From positions 1-64,000 of the forward strand of contig CBDFKV010000002.1 of NCBI GenBank assembly GCA_965249035.1: a stretch of 64,000 bases of DNA, in the 5' to 3' direction. The notes beneath the pieces are model-generated. The model saw nothing but the letters and a program-made list of their open reading frames with translations. It did not search any database and was not told where the DNA came from. Within the stretch, counting starts at the first letter, position 1. Each line of letters starts with the position of its first letter. Shown here piece after piece: positions 8,072 through 16,946 of this stretch. Origin of the DNA: CBDFKV01 sp965249035. Its GTDB lineage: Bacteria; Pseudomonadota; Gammaproteobacteria; Arenicellales; Poriferihabitantaceae. Position numbers and translations under genes: made by a program.

Positions 8072-9435
8072 TCTATATTTTAGGCATCTGCGGCACCTTT
8101 ATGGCAGGTGTCGCGATGCTGGCAAAACAATCCGGGATTGAAGTGCGCGGCTGTGATTCCGGGATTTACCCACCAATGAGCACCCTGCTTGAAACGTTGG
8201 ACATTGACGTCGACGAAGGCTATCTCACCAATCACCTCGACCAAGCCGCTGCACTGTCAGCAGATGGAGTGATTGAGCAAATCATCGTTGGCAATGCATT
8301 ATCGCGTGGCAACCCGGTGGTTGAAGCCATGCTCAGTCGCGATTTGGCCTATACGTCGGGGCCACAATGGTTAGGTGAGCAAATCTTACGCTCACGCCCG
8401 GTTTATGCAGTTGCAGGCACCCACGGTAAAACCAGCACCTCATCGATGCTGACGTGGATATTGGAATCGGCTGGCCAGCAGCCGGGCTTTTTGATTGGTG
8501 GCAAACCCGGCAACTCGGATCAATCTGCGCGCCTCGGCGATGCGGACAATCACACACCGTTTGTGATCGAAGCAGATGAGTACGACACTGCCTTTTTTGA
8601 TAAGCGCTCCAAATTTGTGCATTACCGCCCAACCGTTGCGGTGCTGAATAATCTTGAGTTTGATCACGCCGATATTTTTGATTCTTTGGCTGACATTAAA
8701 AAACAATTTCATCATTTGATCAGGACTATCTCGAAAAACGGGCTGATATTACTCAATCGTGACGACGCCAATCTGGCAGAGGTGCTGACCAAAGGCGTAT
8801 GGACACCGATTGAAACCTTTTCGCTGAAAAACACTGAGGCAAACTGGCACGCCACCGCCAATATCCCCGATTGCAGCGAGTTCACCGTCACCCATAACGC
8901 TGAGCAGACAACAATAAACTGGTCGTGCTATGGCGAACACAATATGATTAATGCGCTGGCTGCTATTGCAGCAGCCCGTCATGCAGGCGTCATGCCGAAT
9001 CAAGCGGCTAAGGCGTTGGCCAGCTTTAAGCTGCCAGCCAAGCGACTACAATCACACACCAATGCGCTGGACGTGCATTTGTACGAGGATTTTGCCCATC
9101 ATCCGACCGCAATTGCGATCACGCTGAAAACACTACAAGCACGACACCCACAAAGCCGCATTATTGCTATCGTTGAACCCCGATCCAACACCATGCGCAT
9201 GGGCGTGCACCGACAAACGCTGCCCAAAGCGCTTTCTGTGGCGGACGAAGTTTGGTTCTATCAAGCAGGCGGGATGGATTGGCAATTAGACCGAGACTTG
9301 CCGTACCACCGCTTTGATGACGTCGATGCAATGCTGGCTGTGATAAAGGAACGTTTTCAGCCGGATGATGTCGTAGTAGTTATGAGTAATGGTGACTTTG
9401 ATGGCTTGGTTCAAAAACTGACTCAAATTTCGTAA
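8068..9435 (+). CDS. mpl: UDP-N-acetylmuramate:L-alanyl-gamma-D-glutamyl-meso-diaminopimelate ligase
   Basis: Mpl recycles murein tripeptide by ligating it to UDP-MurNAc in an ATP-dependent reaction in the cytoplasm. The 455-residue protein opens with the Rossmann motif ILGICGTFMAG. The Mur-ligase ATP loop AGTHGKTSTSSM is at about residue 116, followed by EADEYDTAFFD, NNLEFDHADIF and a C-terminal domain with EDFAHHPTAI and EPRSNTMRMG, all diagnostic of Mpl as opposed to MurC. Length is normal. It overlaps the upstream membrane protein gene by 4 bases. Confidence 0.95.
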   Translation: MIYILGICGTFMAGVAMLAKQSGIEVRGCDSGIYPPMSTLLETLDIDVDEGYLTNHLDQAAALSADGVIEQIIVGNALSRGNPVVEAMLSRDLAYTSGPQWLGEQILRSRPVYAVAGTHGKTSTSSMLTWILESAGQQPGFLIGGKPGNSDQSARLGDADNHTPFVIEADEYDTAFFDKRSKFVHYRPTVAVLNNLEFDHADIFDSLADIKKQFHHLIRTISKNGLILLNRDDANLAEVLTKGVWTPIETFSLKNTEANWHATANIPDCSEFTVTHNAEQTTINWSCYGEHNMINALAAIAAARHAGVMPNQAAKALASFKLPAKRLQSHTNALDVHLYEDFAHHPTAIAITLKTLQARHPQSRIIAIVEPRSNTMRMGVHRQTLPKALSVADEVWFYQAGGMDWQLDRDLPYHRFDDVDAMLAVIKERFQPDDVVVVMSNGDFDGLVQKLTQIS

Positions 9436-9590
9436 CACTCCCGCTCAAAATGACTAAACCGTAATGTCGAAATACTGCCCAATAGCCATACGTCCCAGTA
9501 GAATGCCGTGTGTCGGTGCTTGGTTCATTGATGATTCACAGCACAGCACCTAAAATAAGGTCAATATCAAACCCAACTATGGAGTTCCCC

Positions 9591-10238
9591 ATGCAAGCTT
9601 TTCGTCAATTCATCGCTTTTACTTTGCTGGCAACAGTTGCCCTGTTCGCTCAAGCACAAACAGACGAGGCTTTCCTTGAAGGCGGTCATTATGAATTGCT
9701 AGATGAAAACCAACCGGTTTCTACTGGCGATAAAGTCGAAGTGCTGGAACTCTTTTGGTATGGTTGCCCGCACTGCTATTCTTTAGAAGGCCCGCTAAAG
9801 GCGTGGCTCAAAAATGGTATCCCGGCAAACGCCCAATACGTCGCTTTTCCAGCTCCCTTAAACGATAACTGGACCCCAGGTGCGCACGCATTTTATACCT
9901 TCGAAGCGCTGGGTAAGCTGGACGAATATCATGAGAAGTTCTTCAGCGCGCTGCACTCTGAGCGCAAGCGCATTAACACGGCTGCACAACTGGCTGAATG
10001 GGTTGAATCTATCGGCGGCGATAAGCAAGCGATACTTGATACTTACGATTCCTTTGCGGTCACTACCAAAGTCAGCTACGCCAAAACCATGTCAAAGCGC
10101 TATGGCATCTCAGGCGTGCCTGCAGTGGTGGTTGATGGCCGGTATCGCACCAGCGTTTCTATGGCAGGTGGCCCAACTGAGTTATTTCAAGTCATTGAAT
10201 TTCTGATCGAAAAGGCAGCGGCCGAACGCGTTAAATAA
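9591..10238 (+). CDS. dsbA: Thiol:disulfide interchange protein DsbA
   Basis: This 215-residue periplasmic oxidase introduces disulfide bonds into exported proteins. A signal peptide ending ALFAQA is followed by a thioredoxin fold with active site CPHC (in FWYGCPHCYSLEG). The cis-proline loop is GVPAVVVDG near the C terminus. The ATG at 9591 has GGAG six bases upstream and begins the signal peptide directly; the longer open frame from 9510 lacks this. The gene ends just before a strong terminator, so it is probably monocistronic. Its products matter for the many exported cytochromes and cysteine proteins in this window. Confidence 0.92.
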   Translation: MQAFRQFIAFTLLATVALFAQAQTDEAFLEGGHYELLDENQPVSTGDKVEVLELFWYGCPHCYSLEGPLKAWLKNGIPANAQYVAFPAPLNDNWTPGAHAFYTFEALGKLDEYHEKFFSALHSERKRINTAAQLAEWVESIGGDKQAILDTYDSFAVTTKVSYAKTMSKRYGISGVPAVVVDGRYRTSVSMAGGPTELFQVIEFLIEKAAAERVK

Positions 10239-10260
10239 GCACACTAAAGCGAGAACCAAA

Positions 10261-10288
10261 AGCGGGCTATAATCAGCCCGCTTTTTTT
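10261..10288 (+). terminator. Rho-independent terminator of dsbA
   Basis: AGCGGGCT (10261-10268) pairs with AGCCCGCT (10275-10282), and six T residues follow. It sits 23 bases after the dsbA stop. Confidence 0.9.
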
Positions 10289-10316
10289 CGTCCACCCATC
10301 CAGTAACCGACACCCT

Positions 10317-12176
10317 ATGGCGCTGCTCACCCTCAAGAACCTGTCGATCGCCTATGGCGTACATGAACTGCTCGACCAAGCCAATTTGGTATTAGACGCG
10401 GGTGAGCGCGTTGGATTATTGGGCCGTAACGGCGAGGGAAAATCTACGCTGCTGAAAATCATTGCCGGAACGGTCAAAGCCGACGGAGGAGAAATCACCG
10501 GTATCGATGGGATCAGAATTGCCAAACTCGACCAGGCGCCTTCACTGACTGGTGATTCATCGATTTATGATGTGGTGGCTAGCGGCTTGGGTAGCGTCGG
10601 TGATCACTTGGCCGAATACCGTCAGCTGATCAATGACCCTGAGTCGAATGCCAATCGCCTGGGCGACCTGCAGTCCCTCATCGACAATGAGCATGGCTGG
10701 TCGCATCTGAATATCATCGAACAGGTCATCAGCAAGCTGGGATTAAATCCTGATCAAGCCGTTGCTGAATTATCAGGCGGCTGGCAGCGACGCGTTAGCT
10801 TAGCCCGCGCACTCGCCACCGAGCCCGATGTATTATTGCTGGATGAACCCACTAACCACCTTGATATTCAATCGATTCAATGGCTGGAAGGTCACTTAAA
10901 ACAATTTCGTGGTGCGGTGCTATTTGTCACTCACGACCGCGCTTTTCTGGATCAAGTCGCCACACGCATCGTTGACCTTGATCGTGGCCAATTGATTTCC
11001 TGGCCAGGCAACTACCTAGATTACCAACGCCGAAAAGCCGCTGCGTTGGAAGAAGAATCGCAACAAAACCGTGAATTTGATAAGAAACTAGCGCAAGAGG
11101 AGGCTTGGATCCGTCAAGGAATCAAAGCCCGACGCACGCGTAACGAGGGTCGCGTACGAGCGCTACAAAAGTTGCGTGATCAACACGCGCAACGACGACA
11201 ACGCCAGGGCAATGCTAAATTCAGCCTCGACTCTGGCAACAAGTCCGGCAAGCGTGTCATCGAAGCTGAAGACATTTGCTTTGGGTGGGATGACAAGCCC
11301 ATCGTTGATCAGTTCTCAACCACCATCATGCGTGGCGATCGGATCGGCTTAATTGGCGATAACGGTATGGGCAAGTCCACCCTGATCAAAATCCTGTTGG
11401 GTGAAATCAAGCCTGATTCTGGCTCTATCAAACTCGGCACTAATCTCGCTGTGGCCCATTTTGACCAATTACGCGACCAACTCGCACCTGAGAAAACCGT
11501 GGTCGACTTTATCGGTGAAGGTCGAGACCAAATCACCATTGGCGATCGTAGTCGCCACGTCATCTCGTATCTTAGCGATTTTTTATTCACCCCTAAACGC
11601 GCCCGCTCACCGATTAATAGCTTGTCGGGTGGTGAACGAGCTCGCGTTTTATTGGCGTATTTATTTTCAAAACCCGTTAATTTTCTGGTCATGGACGAAC
11701 CCACCAATGACCTGGATATTGAAACACTGGAGCTATTAGAAGAACGCTTGCTCGATTTTGATGGCACTCTATTGCTGGTCAGCCACGACCGGGCCTTTAT
11801 GGATAATGTCGTCACCAGCACGCTGGCCTTTGAGGGCAATGGCCATATTCAGGAATACGTCGGCGGTTATGGAGATTGGCTGCGTCAAACGAAGTCACTA
11901 GTCAGCAAAAACAAGGTTAAGCCCACAACCAAAGCCACCCCAAAGCCCAACAAACCCAGCAAAAAACTGAGCTATCAGTTACAGCGCGAACTAGACACTT
12001 TGCCCGAATTAATCGGCGATTTAGAAGCTCAGCAACAAACACTGACAGAGGCATTGTCAGCCCCAGATATTTATCAAGGTTCCCCAGACCAAGCTGCCGA
12101 GCTGAATCAACAGCTAAGCGATATTAGCGCACAGCTTGAACAAGCATTCCTACGCTGGGAAGAATTGGACACTTGA
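10317..12176 (+). CDS. uup: ABC-F family ATPase Uup
   Basis: A 619-residue cytoplasmic protein with two ABC cassettes and no membrane domain. Cassette 1 has GRNGEGKST, LSGGWQRRVSLA and LLLDEPTNHLD. A charged linker (residues about 240-310) follows. Cassette 2 has GDNGMGKST, LSGGERARVLLA and VMDEPTNDLD. The C-terminal 80 residues form a lysine/proline linker plus a coiled coil, as in Uup. ABC-F proteins act at the ribosome; Uup also affects precise excision of transposons in E. coli. The gene lies between two terminators, so it forms a single-gene unit. Confidence 0.9.
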   Translation: MALLTLKNLSIAYGVHELLDQANLVLDAGERVGLLGRNGEGKSTLLKIIAGTVKADGGEITGIDGIRIAKLDQAPSLTGDSSIYDVVASGLGSVGDHLAEYRQLINDPESNANRLGDLQSLIDNEHGWSHLNIIEQVISKLGLNPDQAVAELSGGWQRRVSLARALATEPDVLLLDEPTNHLDIQSIQWLEGHLKQFRGAVLFVTHDRAFLDQVATRIVDLDRGQLISWPGNYLDYQRRKAAALEEESQQNREFDKKLAQEEAWIRQGIKARRTRNEGRVRALQKLRDQHAQRRQRQGNAKFSLDSGNKSGKRVIEAEDICFGWDDKPIVDQFSTTIMRGDRIGLIGDNGMGKSTLIKILLGEIKPDSGSIKLGTNLAVAHFDQLRDQLAPEKTVVDFIGEGRDQITIGDRSRHVISYLSDFLFTPKRARSPINSLSGGERARVLLAYLFSKPVNFLVMDEPTNDLDIETLELLEERLLDFDGTLLLVSHDRAFMDNVVTSTLAFEGNGHIQEYVGGYGDWLRQTKSLVSKNKVKPTTKATPKPNKPSKKLSYQLQRELDTLPELIGDLEAQQQTLTEALSAPDIYQGSPDQAAELNQQLSDISAQLEQAFLRWEELDT

Positions 12177-12178
12177 TT

Positions 12179-12211
12179 GTCAGGCCAAGCATTATGCGAA
12201 CTTGGCCTGAC
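12179..12211. terminator. Hairpin terminator between convergent uup and dctP
   Basis: GTCAGGCCAAG (12179-12189) pairs perfectly with CTTGGCCTGAC (12201-12211). It lies between two converging genes and can serve both directions. The T-run is weak on either strand. Confidence 0.7.
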
Positions 12212-12225
12212 TCATTTAGAGTGGT

Positions 12226-13260
12226 TTACCCGTAACGATAGGGTCGCCCAGCCTTGACCATGGCAGCATTGTAGTCTTTCAAAATCTGAACAACTTTAGC
12301 CTTGGTTTCAGACTCAGAGGCAATTTCATCCCAAAACGTTTGCGCGGCATTTTCTACCGTGGCCCACTCTTCATCAGGAATCGTAGTCAGCTCCATTTTA
12401 GGACCATTCACGCGCAAGTCCGCTTCACCACCCCAGTACCACCATTGGCGATAATAATGTGAGCTATCCATGGTCAGCTTGAGCAATACTTTTAGGTGCT
12501 CAGGCAACTCTTCGTAGCGATCCATATTGGCGAAAAAAGACCCGGCCCAAGCGCCAGAAATATTATTGGTCAAGAAGTAGTTGGTCACATCTGCCCAGCC
12601 AACCGTGTAGTCTTCAGTGATACCTGACCAGGCAATACCATCAAGCTCACCGGTCTGAACCGCCACCTCGATATCTTCCCAAGGTAAGGTGACTGGAACC
12701 ACGCCAAACTGACTTAAAAATCGACCCGCAGTCGGAAAGGTGAAAACGCGTTTACCTTTTAAGTCTTCGAGACTATTAATTGGGTCTTTGGTGGCGAAGT
12801 GACATGGGTCCCATGCTCCGGCAGATAACCATTTAACCCCAACTTTAGCGTACTCGGCATCCCAGATCTCACCCAAACCGAACTGGTTAAATAAGACGGG
12901 CACGTCCAGCGAATAACGACTGGCGAACGGGAAATAGCCACCAAATACGGTGACTTCAGTCGGTGATGCCATGGAATCATCGTCCGATTGCACCGCATCG
13001 ATAGTGCCTTTTTGCATTGCCCGGAATAGCTCACCAGTCGGCACCAGTTGATCCGCAAAATACAACTCGATTTCCATCTCGTCTCGGGCGACTTTGTTAA
13101 AAGCGTCAATTGCAGGCTTGATCACATGCTCCGCCAACGCAGGGCCTGCATAGGTTTGCATGCGCCATTTGATTTTAGATTGGGCATGTATGGCTGGGGC
13201 ACCAATTACCGCCGGCGCTGCAACCGCCGCAGCGGTTAAAAACTTACGTCTTGTCGTCAT
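12226..13260 (-). CDS. TRAP transporter substrate-binding protein, DctP/TakP-like
   Basis: A 344-residue periplasmic solute receptor. It opens with a twin-arginine-like signal (TTRRKFLTAAAVAAP) and cleavage after AIHAQ. It shows the DctP-family order: an ELFRAMQKGTIDAVQ segment, then LKGKRVFTF and a VQTGELDGIAWSG segment. It delivers a carboxylated solute to the DctQM permease encoded just upstream on the same strand. The sequence resembles the TakP branch that binds 2-oxo acids, but ligand specificity cannot be read from sequence. The gap to dctM is about 100 bases and contains a hairpin. Confidence 0.88.
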   Translation of the reverse strand: MTTRRKFLTAAAVAAPAVIGAPAIHAQSKIKWRMQTYAGPALAEHVIKPAIDAFNKVARDEMEIELYFADQLVPTGELFRAMQKGTIDAVQSDDDSMASPTEVTVFGGYFPFASRYSLDVPVLFNQFGLGEIWDAEYAKVGVKWLSAGAWDPCHFATKDPINSLEDLKGKRVFTFPTAGRFLSQFGVVPVTLPWEDIEVAVQTGELDGIAWSGITEDYTVGWADVTNYFLTNNISGAWAGSFFANMDRYEELPEHLKVLLKLTMDSSHYYRQWWYWGGEADLRVNGPKMELTTIPDEEWATVENAAQTFWDEIASESETKAKVVQILKDYNAAMVKAGRPYRYG

Positions 13261-13322
13261 TGTTTATCTCCTCATTATTGTGGATTTTAAGTCAATCGCA
13301 TCTTCAACAAACTGATGCAACC

Positions 13323-13347
13323 GCCCATCAAGGTAATACCTATGGGC
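13323..13347 (-). other. Stem-loop between dctM and dctP
   Basis: GCCCAT (13323-13328) pairs with ATGGGC (13342-13347), extended inside by AGGTA/TACCT. No T-run follows on the minus strand, so it is more likely an mRNA-stabilising or processing hairpin than a terminator. Such a structure could raise receptor levels above permease levels. Confidence 0.45.
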
Positions 13348-13360
13348 ACTACCAAACTTA

Positions 13361-14683
13361 TTATTTTGCATAAACCACATTAGGCAACCAAAGCGCTATT
13401 TGTGGAAAAATCATTACCAGGGCTAAGGCCACCACCATGATCAGCACGAACGGTACGATGGATCGATAGATATCTGTCAGACTGATTTCATCAGGAGCCA
13501 TTGCCCGCATCAGAAATAAATTGTAGCCAAAAGGTGGGGTCATGTAAGCAATCTGCGTAGTGATCGTATACAGAATACCATACCAAATCATGTCAAAGCC
13601 TAGTGCCTGGACCAAAGGTACATACAATGGCGCCACGATCACCAGCATAGCGGTATCGTCCAAAAAAGTGCCCATCAAGATAAATGACAGTTGCATCAAG
13701 ATCAGAATCACCCACGGATCTAAATGCAGCTGATCGGTAAACAGATTCTCAATGGCGCGCACCGCACCGAGACCATCAAAAACTGCCCCAAAACACAGCG
13801 CCGCCAAAATGATCCACATAAACATGCATGAAATCGCCAACGTTTGGCGTACAGAGACTTCAAAGACCTGTTTATTCATGCGCCCCTTGAGTATCGCCGC
13901 ACAAAAAGCAGTGATTGCACCGATAGCCGAACTCTCGACCAGGCTGGTCCAGCCGTTAATAAACGGAATCATCATCGTCGCAAAAATGATGATCGGCAGT
14001 AAGCCAGCGCGTAGCAACTTAAGCTTCTCGCGCGTTGATACATTACGATCTTCTAGTGGTAGCACCGGCCCCAGTTCAGGCTGGATCCGGCAGCGAATCA
14101 TGATGTACAGGATAAATAGTGAAGCCATCATCAAACCGGGGAGCACACCAGCCAGCCATAGCTGCCCAACGGGTTGCCGCGCGATCATTGCGTACAGCAC
14201 CAGCACGACTGATGGTGGCACTAATATTCCCAGTGAGGAACCTGCCTGAATAACGCCCGTGACCATGCGTTTGTCATAGCCCCGACGTAATAATTCTGGC
14301 AGTGCAATGGTCGCACCAATGGCCATGCCAGCGACCGACAAGCCATTCATCGCCGATATCAAGACCATTAACCCTATGGTACCAATCGCCAAACCGCCGT
14401 GAACCGGGCCCATCCATACGTGGAACATCTTATACAGGTCATCGGCAATTTTTGATTCCGACAAAACATAACCCATAAATATGAACAGCGGCAACGTCAG
14501 CAGTGGATACCATTTCATCAGCTTCATCGCTGCTGAGAAGGGCAAATCAGAACCACCCGTACCCCACATAGTTAAAGCCGCAATTGCACCCACTGCGCCA
14601 ATCGCCCCGAAGACTCTCTGCCCAGTCAACAGCATCATCATCAAAGATGAAAACATCAGCACGGCAATCAGCTCATGTGGCAC
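13361..14683 (-). CDS. TRAP transporter large permease, DctM
   Basis: A 440-residue inner-membrane protein with about 12 hydrophobic helices and family signatures such as GLSVAGMAIGATIALPELLRR and GSSLGILVPPSVVLVLY. It is the ion-coupled transport subunit. The GTG start at 14683 overlaps the dctQ stop in a TAGTG arrangement, with GAGG upstream in the dctQ 3' end, so translation is coupled. It ends with PPFGYNLFLMRAMAP. Confidence 0.92.
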   Translation of the reverse strand: MPHELIAVLMFSSLMMMLLTGQRVFGAIGAVGAIAALTMWGTGGSDLPFSAAMKLMKWYPLLTLPLFIFMGYVLSESKIADDLYKMFHVWMGPVHGGLAIGTIGLMVLISAMNGLSVAGMAIGATIALPELLRRGYDKRMVTGVIQAGSSLGILVPPSVVLVLYAMIARQPVGQLWLAGVLPGLMMASLFILYIMIRCRIQPELGPVLPLEDRNVSTREKLKLLRAGLLPIIIFATMMIPFINGWTSLVESSAIGAITAFCAAILKGRMNKQVFEVSVRQTLAISCMFMWIILAALCFGAVFDGLGAVRAIENLFTDQLHLDPWVILILMQLSFILMGTFLDDTAMLVIVAPLYVPLVQALGFDMIWYGILYTITTQIAYMTPPFGYNLFLMRAMAPDEISLTDIYRSIVPFVLIMVVALALVMIFPQIALWLPNVVYAK

Positions 14684-15189
14684 TAGATTTCCTCCCCACG
14701 AATGCGTGCAATATCTTTGATCAGTTCAGAGGTGGATTGTAGAAGCATGAGCAGGATACCGATGCACATCGATACTTTAATCGGCCACAAATACGGCCGC
14801 CAAGCAGTTGGGCTGCGCTCACTGTATTCGAAAGAATAGGTCGTGCTATCTATTGCCCCGTAGAGTAGAACACCTAAGTAGAAAATAAGAAACAAGACCG
14901 TAAACGCATCAAACTTTGCTTTGCGTCGATCTGTCCAAGCACCGTACAACAGATCCATGCGTACGTTCGATTGTAATTGGATCGAATACGGGCCACCCAG
15001 CACGTAGTAAGCCACCATCACAAACTGAGCCATTTCCAGCGTCCATAGCGACGGCAAAAAGAATGTTTTAGAAATTGACGACCACAATAAGATGCCGATT
15101 AACACAAAAATCAGGTACATCACCATGCGACCAAGACGGTAATTCAGCGCATCAACCAGCCGTACGTATTTTCGCGCCAATTCCCACAT
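14683..15189 (-). CDS. TRAP transporter small permease, DctQ
   Basis: A 168-residue protein with four hydrophobic helices, as expected for DctQ. It includes the conserved mid-region ALWTLEMAQFVMVAYYVLGG-like segment and the following basic loop. It pairs with DctM to form the membrane part of the TRAP transporter. First gene of the minus-strand unit dctQ-dctM-dctP. Confidence 0.85.
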   Translation of the reverse strand: MWELARKYVRLVDALNYRLGRMVMYLIFVLIGILLWSSISKTFFLPSLWTLEMAQFVMVAYYVLGGPYSIQLQSNVRMDLLYGAWTDRRKAKFDAFTVLFLIFYLGVLLYGAIDSTTYSFEYSERSPTAWRPYLWPIKVSMCIGILLMLLQSTSELIKDIARIRGEEI

Positions 15190-15462
15190 AGTTTAGCGCT
15201 GTATTAACCAATACCAGACTTCCTTGCCTTTTCGAGAACGTGTAACCCTATCGGACATTACATCCGCTTTAATCGACTGCTCGACCGATGAAGTTTGCTC
15301 CTCGTCTATTGGCACTTATTTAGATTAATATTGAATTCGTAGATGCTCTGCGAGGCATTGTACAGCAAGAAACTGACTCATATCCTTCAGAATCGATTGC
15401 CTTTAGAGCCGACCCAAGTGTTCATCAATAGTCCCGTAAAGACTGTTGCTTTTGACCGTCTA
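15190..15462. other. Upstream region of the TRAP operon, no gene
   Basis: It holds no convincing frame. On the minus strand a TACAAT lies at about 15355, a possible -10 for dctQ, but no good -35 is evident. The stretch ends at the ahcY terminator. Confidence 0.35.
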
Positions 15463-15496
15463 TAAAAAAAGCCCTGCCAACAAGATTGGCAAGGCT
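15463..15496 (-). terminator. Rho-independent terminator of the metK-ahcY unit
   Basis: On the minus strand AGCCTTGCCAA pairs with TTGGCAGGGCT (plus-strand 15496-15486 and 15480-15470), followed by seven T residues. It lies 27 bases after the ahcY stop. Confidence 0.9.
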
Positions 15497-15522
15497 CTTA
15501 ACTGAATGCTTAAGTTTTGAAC

Positions 15523-16914
15523 TTAGTAGCGATAGTGATTAGGCTTGTAAGGACCATCCACGGAAACCCCTATGTAGTCAGCTTGCTTTTTGCTCAAGGT
15601 GGTTAAGTTCACGCCGATTTTATTGAGGTGCAAACGCGCCACTTCTTCGTCCAGATGTTTGGGCAAGGTATAAACCTTGTTTTCATAAGAATCACCATTT
15701 AGCCAAATCTCTTTCTGCGCAAGCACCTGATTAGTAAAGCTATTGGACATCACAAAGCTCGGGTGACCGGTCGCACAACCCAAATTTACCAATCGGCCTT
15801 CAGCCAATAAAATAATCCGATTGCCGCTGGGCAAATCGATATGATCAACCTGAGGCTTGATGTTATCCCAAGGGAATTCACGCATGCCGCTGACATCGAT
15901 TTCATTGTCAAAATGGCCGATATTGCAGACGATCGTTTCATTGCGCATCTGCACCATGTGGTCTTTGGTGATGACGTTGAAGTTGCCCGTAGCCGTCACA
16001 AAAATATCGGCCTCACCCGCCACATCGTCCATCTTAACCACACGGAACCCTTCCATCGCCGCTTGCAGCGCACAAATGGGGTCGATTTCGGTGACCCAAA
16101 CCGTCGCGCCCAAACCTCGCAATGACTGCGCACAACCTTTGCCAACATCGCCGTAACCCAAAACCACCGCGATTTTTCCAGCAATCATGACGTCCGTTGC
16201 GCGTTTAATGCCATCAACCAAAGACTCTCGGCAACCATACAAATTATCGAATTTTGATTTAGTTACCGAATCATTGACGTTAATGGCAGGGAACGGCAAT
16301 TCACCACTTTTTTCCATTTCATACAAGCGGTGCACACCCGTGGTCGTCTCTTCGGTGACGCCTTGGATATTAGCCAGACGTACGCTGTACCATTTGGGCG
16401 ACTCTATCAAACGCGCCTTAATCGCATTGAATAAGGCCACTTCTTCTTCGCTGCCTGGATTATCCAAAACATTTAAGTCAGACTCAGCTTTAGTGCCCAA
16501 AATCAATAACATGGTAGCGTCGCCACCATCATCCAAAATCATATTCGGCGTGCTGCCATCAGCCCACTCCATGATTTTGTGGGTATACGCCCAATATTCA
16601 TCCAAGGTTTCGCCTTTATAGGCAAATACAGGGATGCCCTGATCGGCAATCGCTGCCGCGGCATGATCTTGGGTTGAATAAATATTACACGAAGCCCAAC
16701 GCACTTCTGCGCCCAGCTTGATGAGTGTTTCAATCAGCACGGCGGTTTGAATCGTCATATGTAAGGAACCGGCGATCTTTGCGCCTTTTAACGGCTTTTC
16801 ATCGACATACTTTTTTTGCAGTGATGCCAGGCCAGGCATTTCGGTCATCGCGATGGAAATTTCTTTGTGTCCCCATTCAGCCAGAGAAATATCATGAATA
16901 ATGTAATCTTGCAT
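15523..16914 (-). CDS. ahcY: S-adenosylhomocysteine hydrolase
   Basis: It cleaves S-adenosylhomocysteine to adenosine and homocysteine, removing the by-product of SAM-dependent methylation. From the ATG at 16914 the protein has 463 residues. It shows the NAD-binding GYGDVGKGCAQ motif, the N-terminal SLHMTIQTAVLIETL segment and the C-terminal KPNHYRY ending typical of the family. An ATG at 16947 overlaps the metK stop (TAATG) and would add 11 unusual residues. Family comparison favours 16914, although coupling makes the upstream start possible. It is co-transcribed with metK. Confidence 0.93.
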   Translation of the reverse strand: MQDYIIHDISLAEWGHKEISIAMTEMPGLASLQKKYVDEKPLKGAKIAGSLHMTIQTAVLIETLIKLGAEVRWASCNIYSTQDHAAAAIADQGIPVFAYKGETLDEYWAYTHKIMEWADGSTPNMILDDGGDATMLLILGTKAESDLNVLDNPGSEEEVALFNAIKARLIESPKWYSVRLANIQGVTEETTTGVHRLYEMEKSGELPFPAINVNDSVTKSKFDNLYGCRESLVDGIKRATDVMIAGKIAVVLGYGDVGKGCAQSLRGLGATVWVTEIDPICALQAAMEGFRVVKMDDVAGEADIFVTATGNFNVITKDHMVQMRNETIVCNIGHFDNEIDVSGMREFPWDNIKPQVDHIDLPSGNRIILLAEGRLVNLGCATGHPSFVMSNSFTNQVLAQKEIWLNGDSYENKVYTLPKHLDEEVARLHLNKIGVNLTTLSKKQADYIGVSVDGPYKPNHYRY

Positions 16915-16946
16915 TTGCTTGTCTCGTCTCGTGTTTAGGTCTGGCA

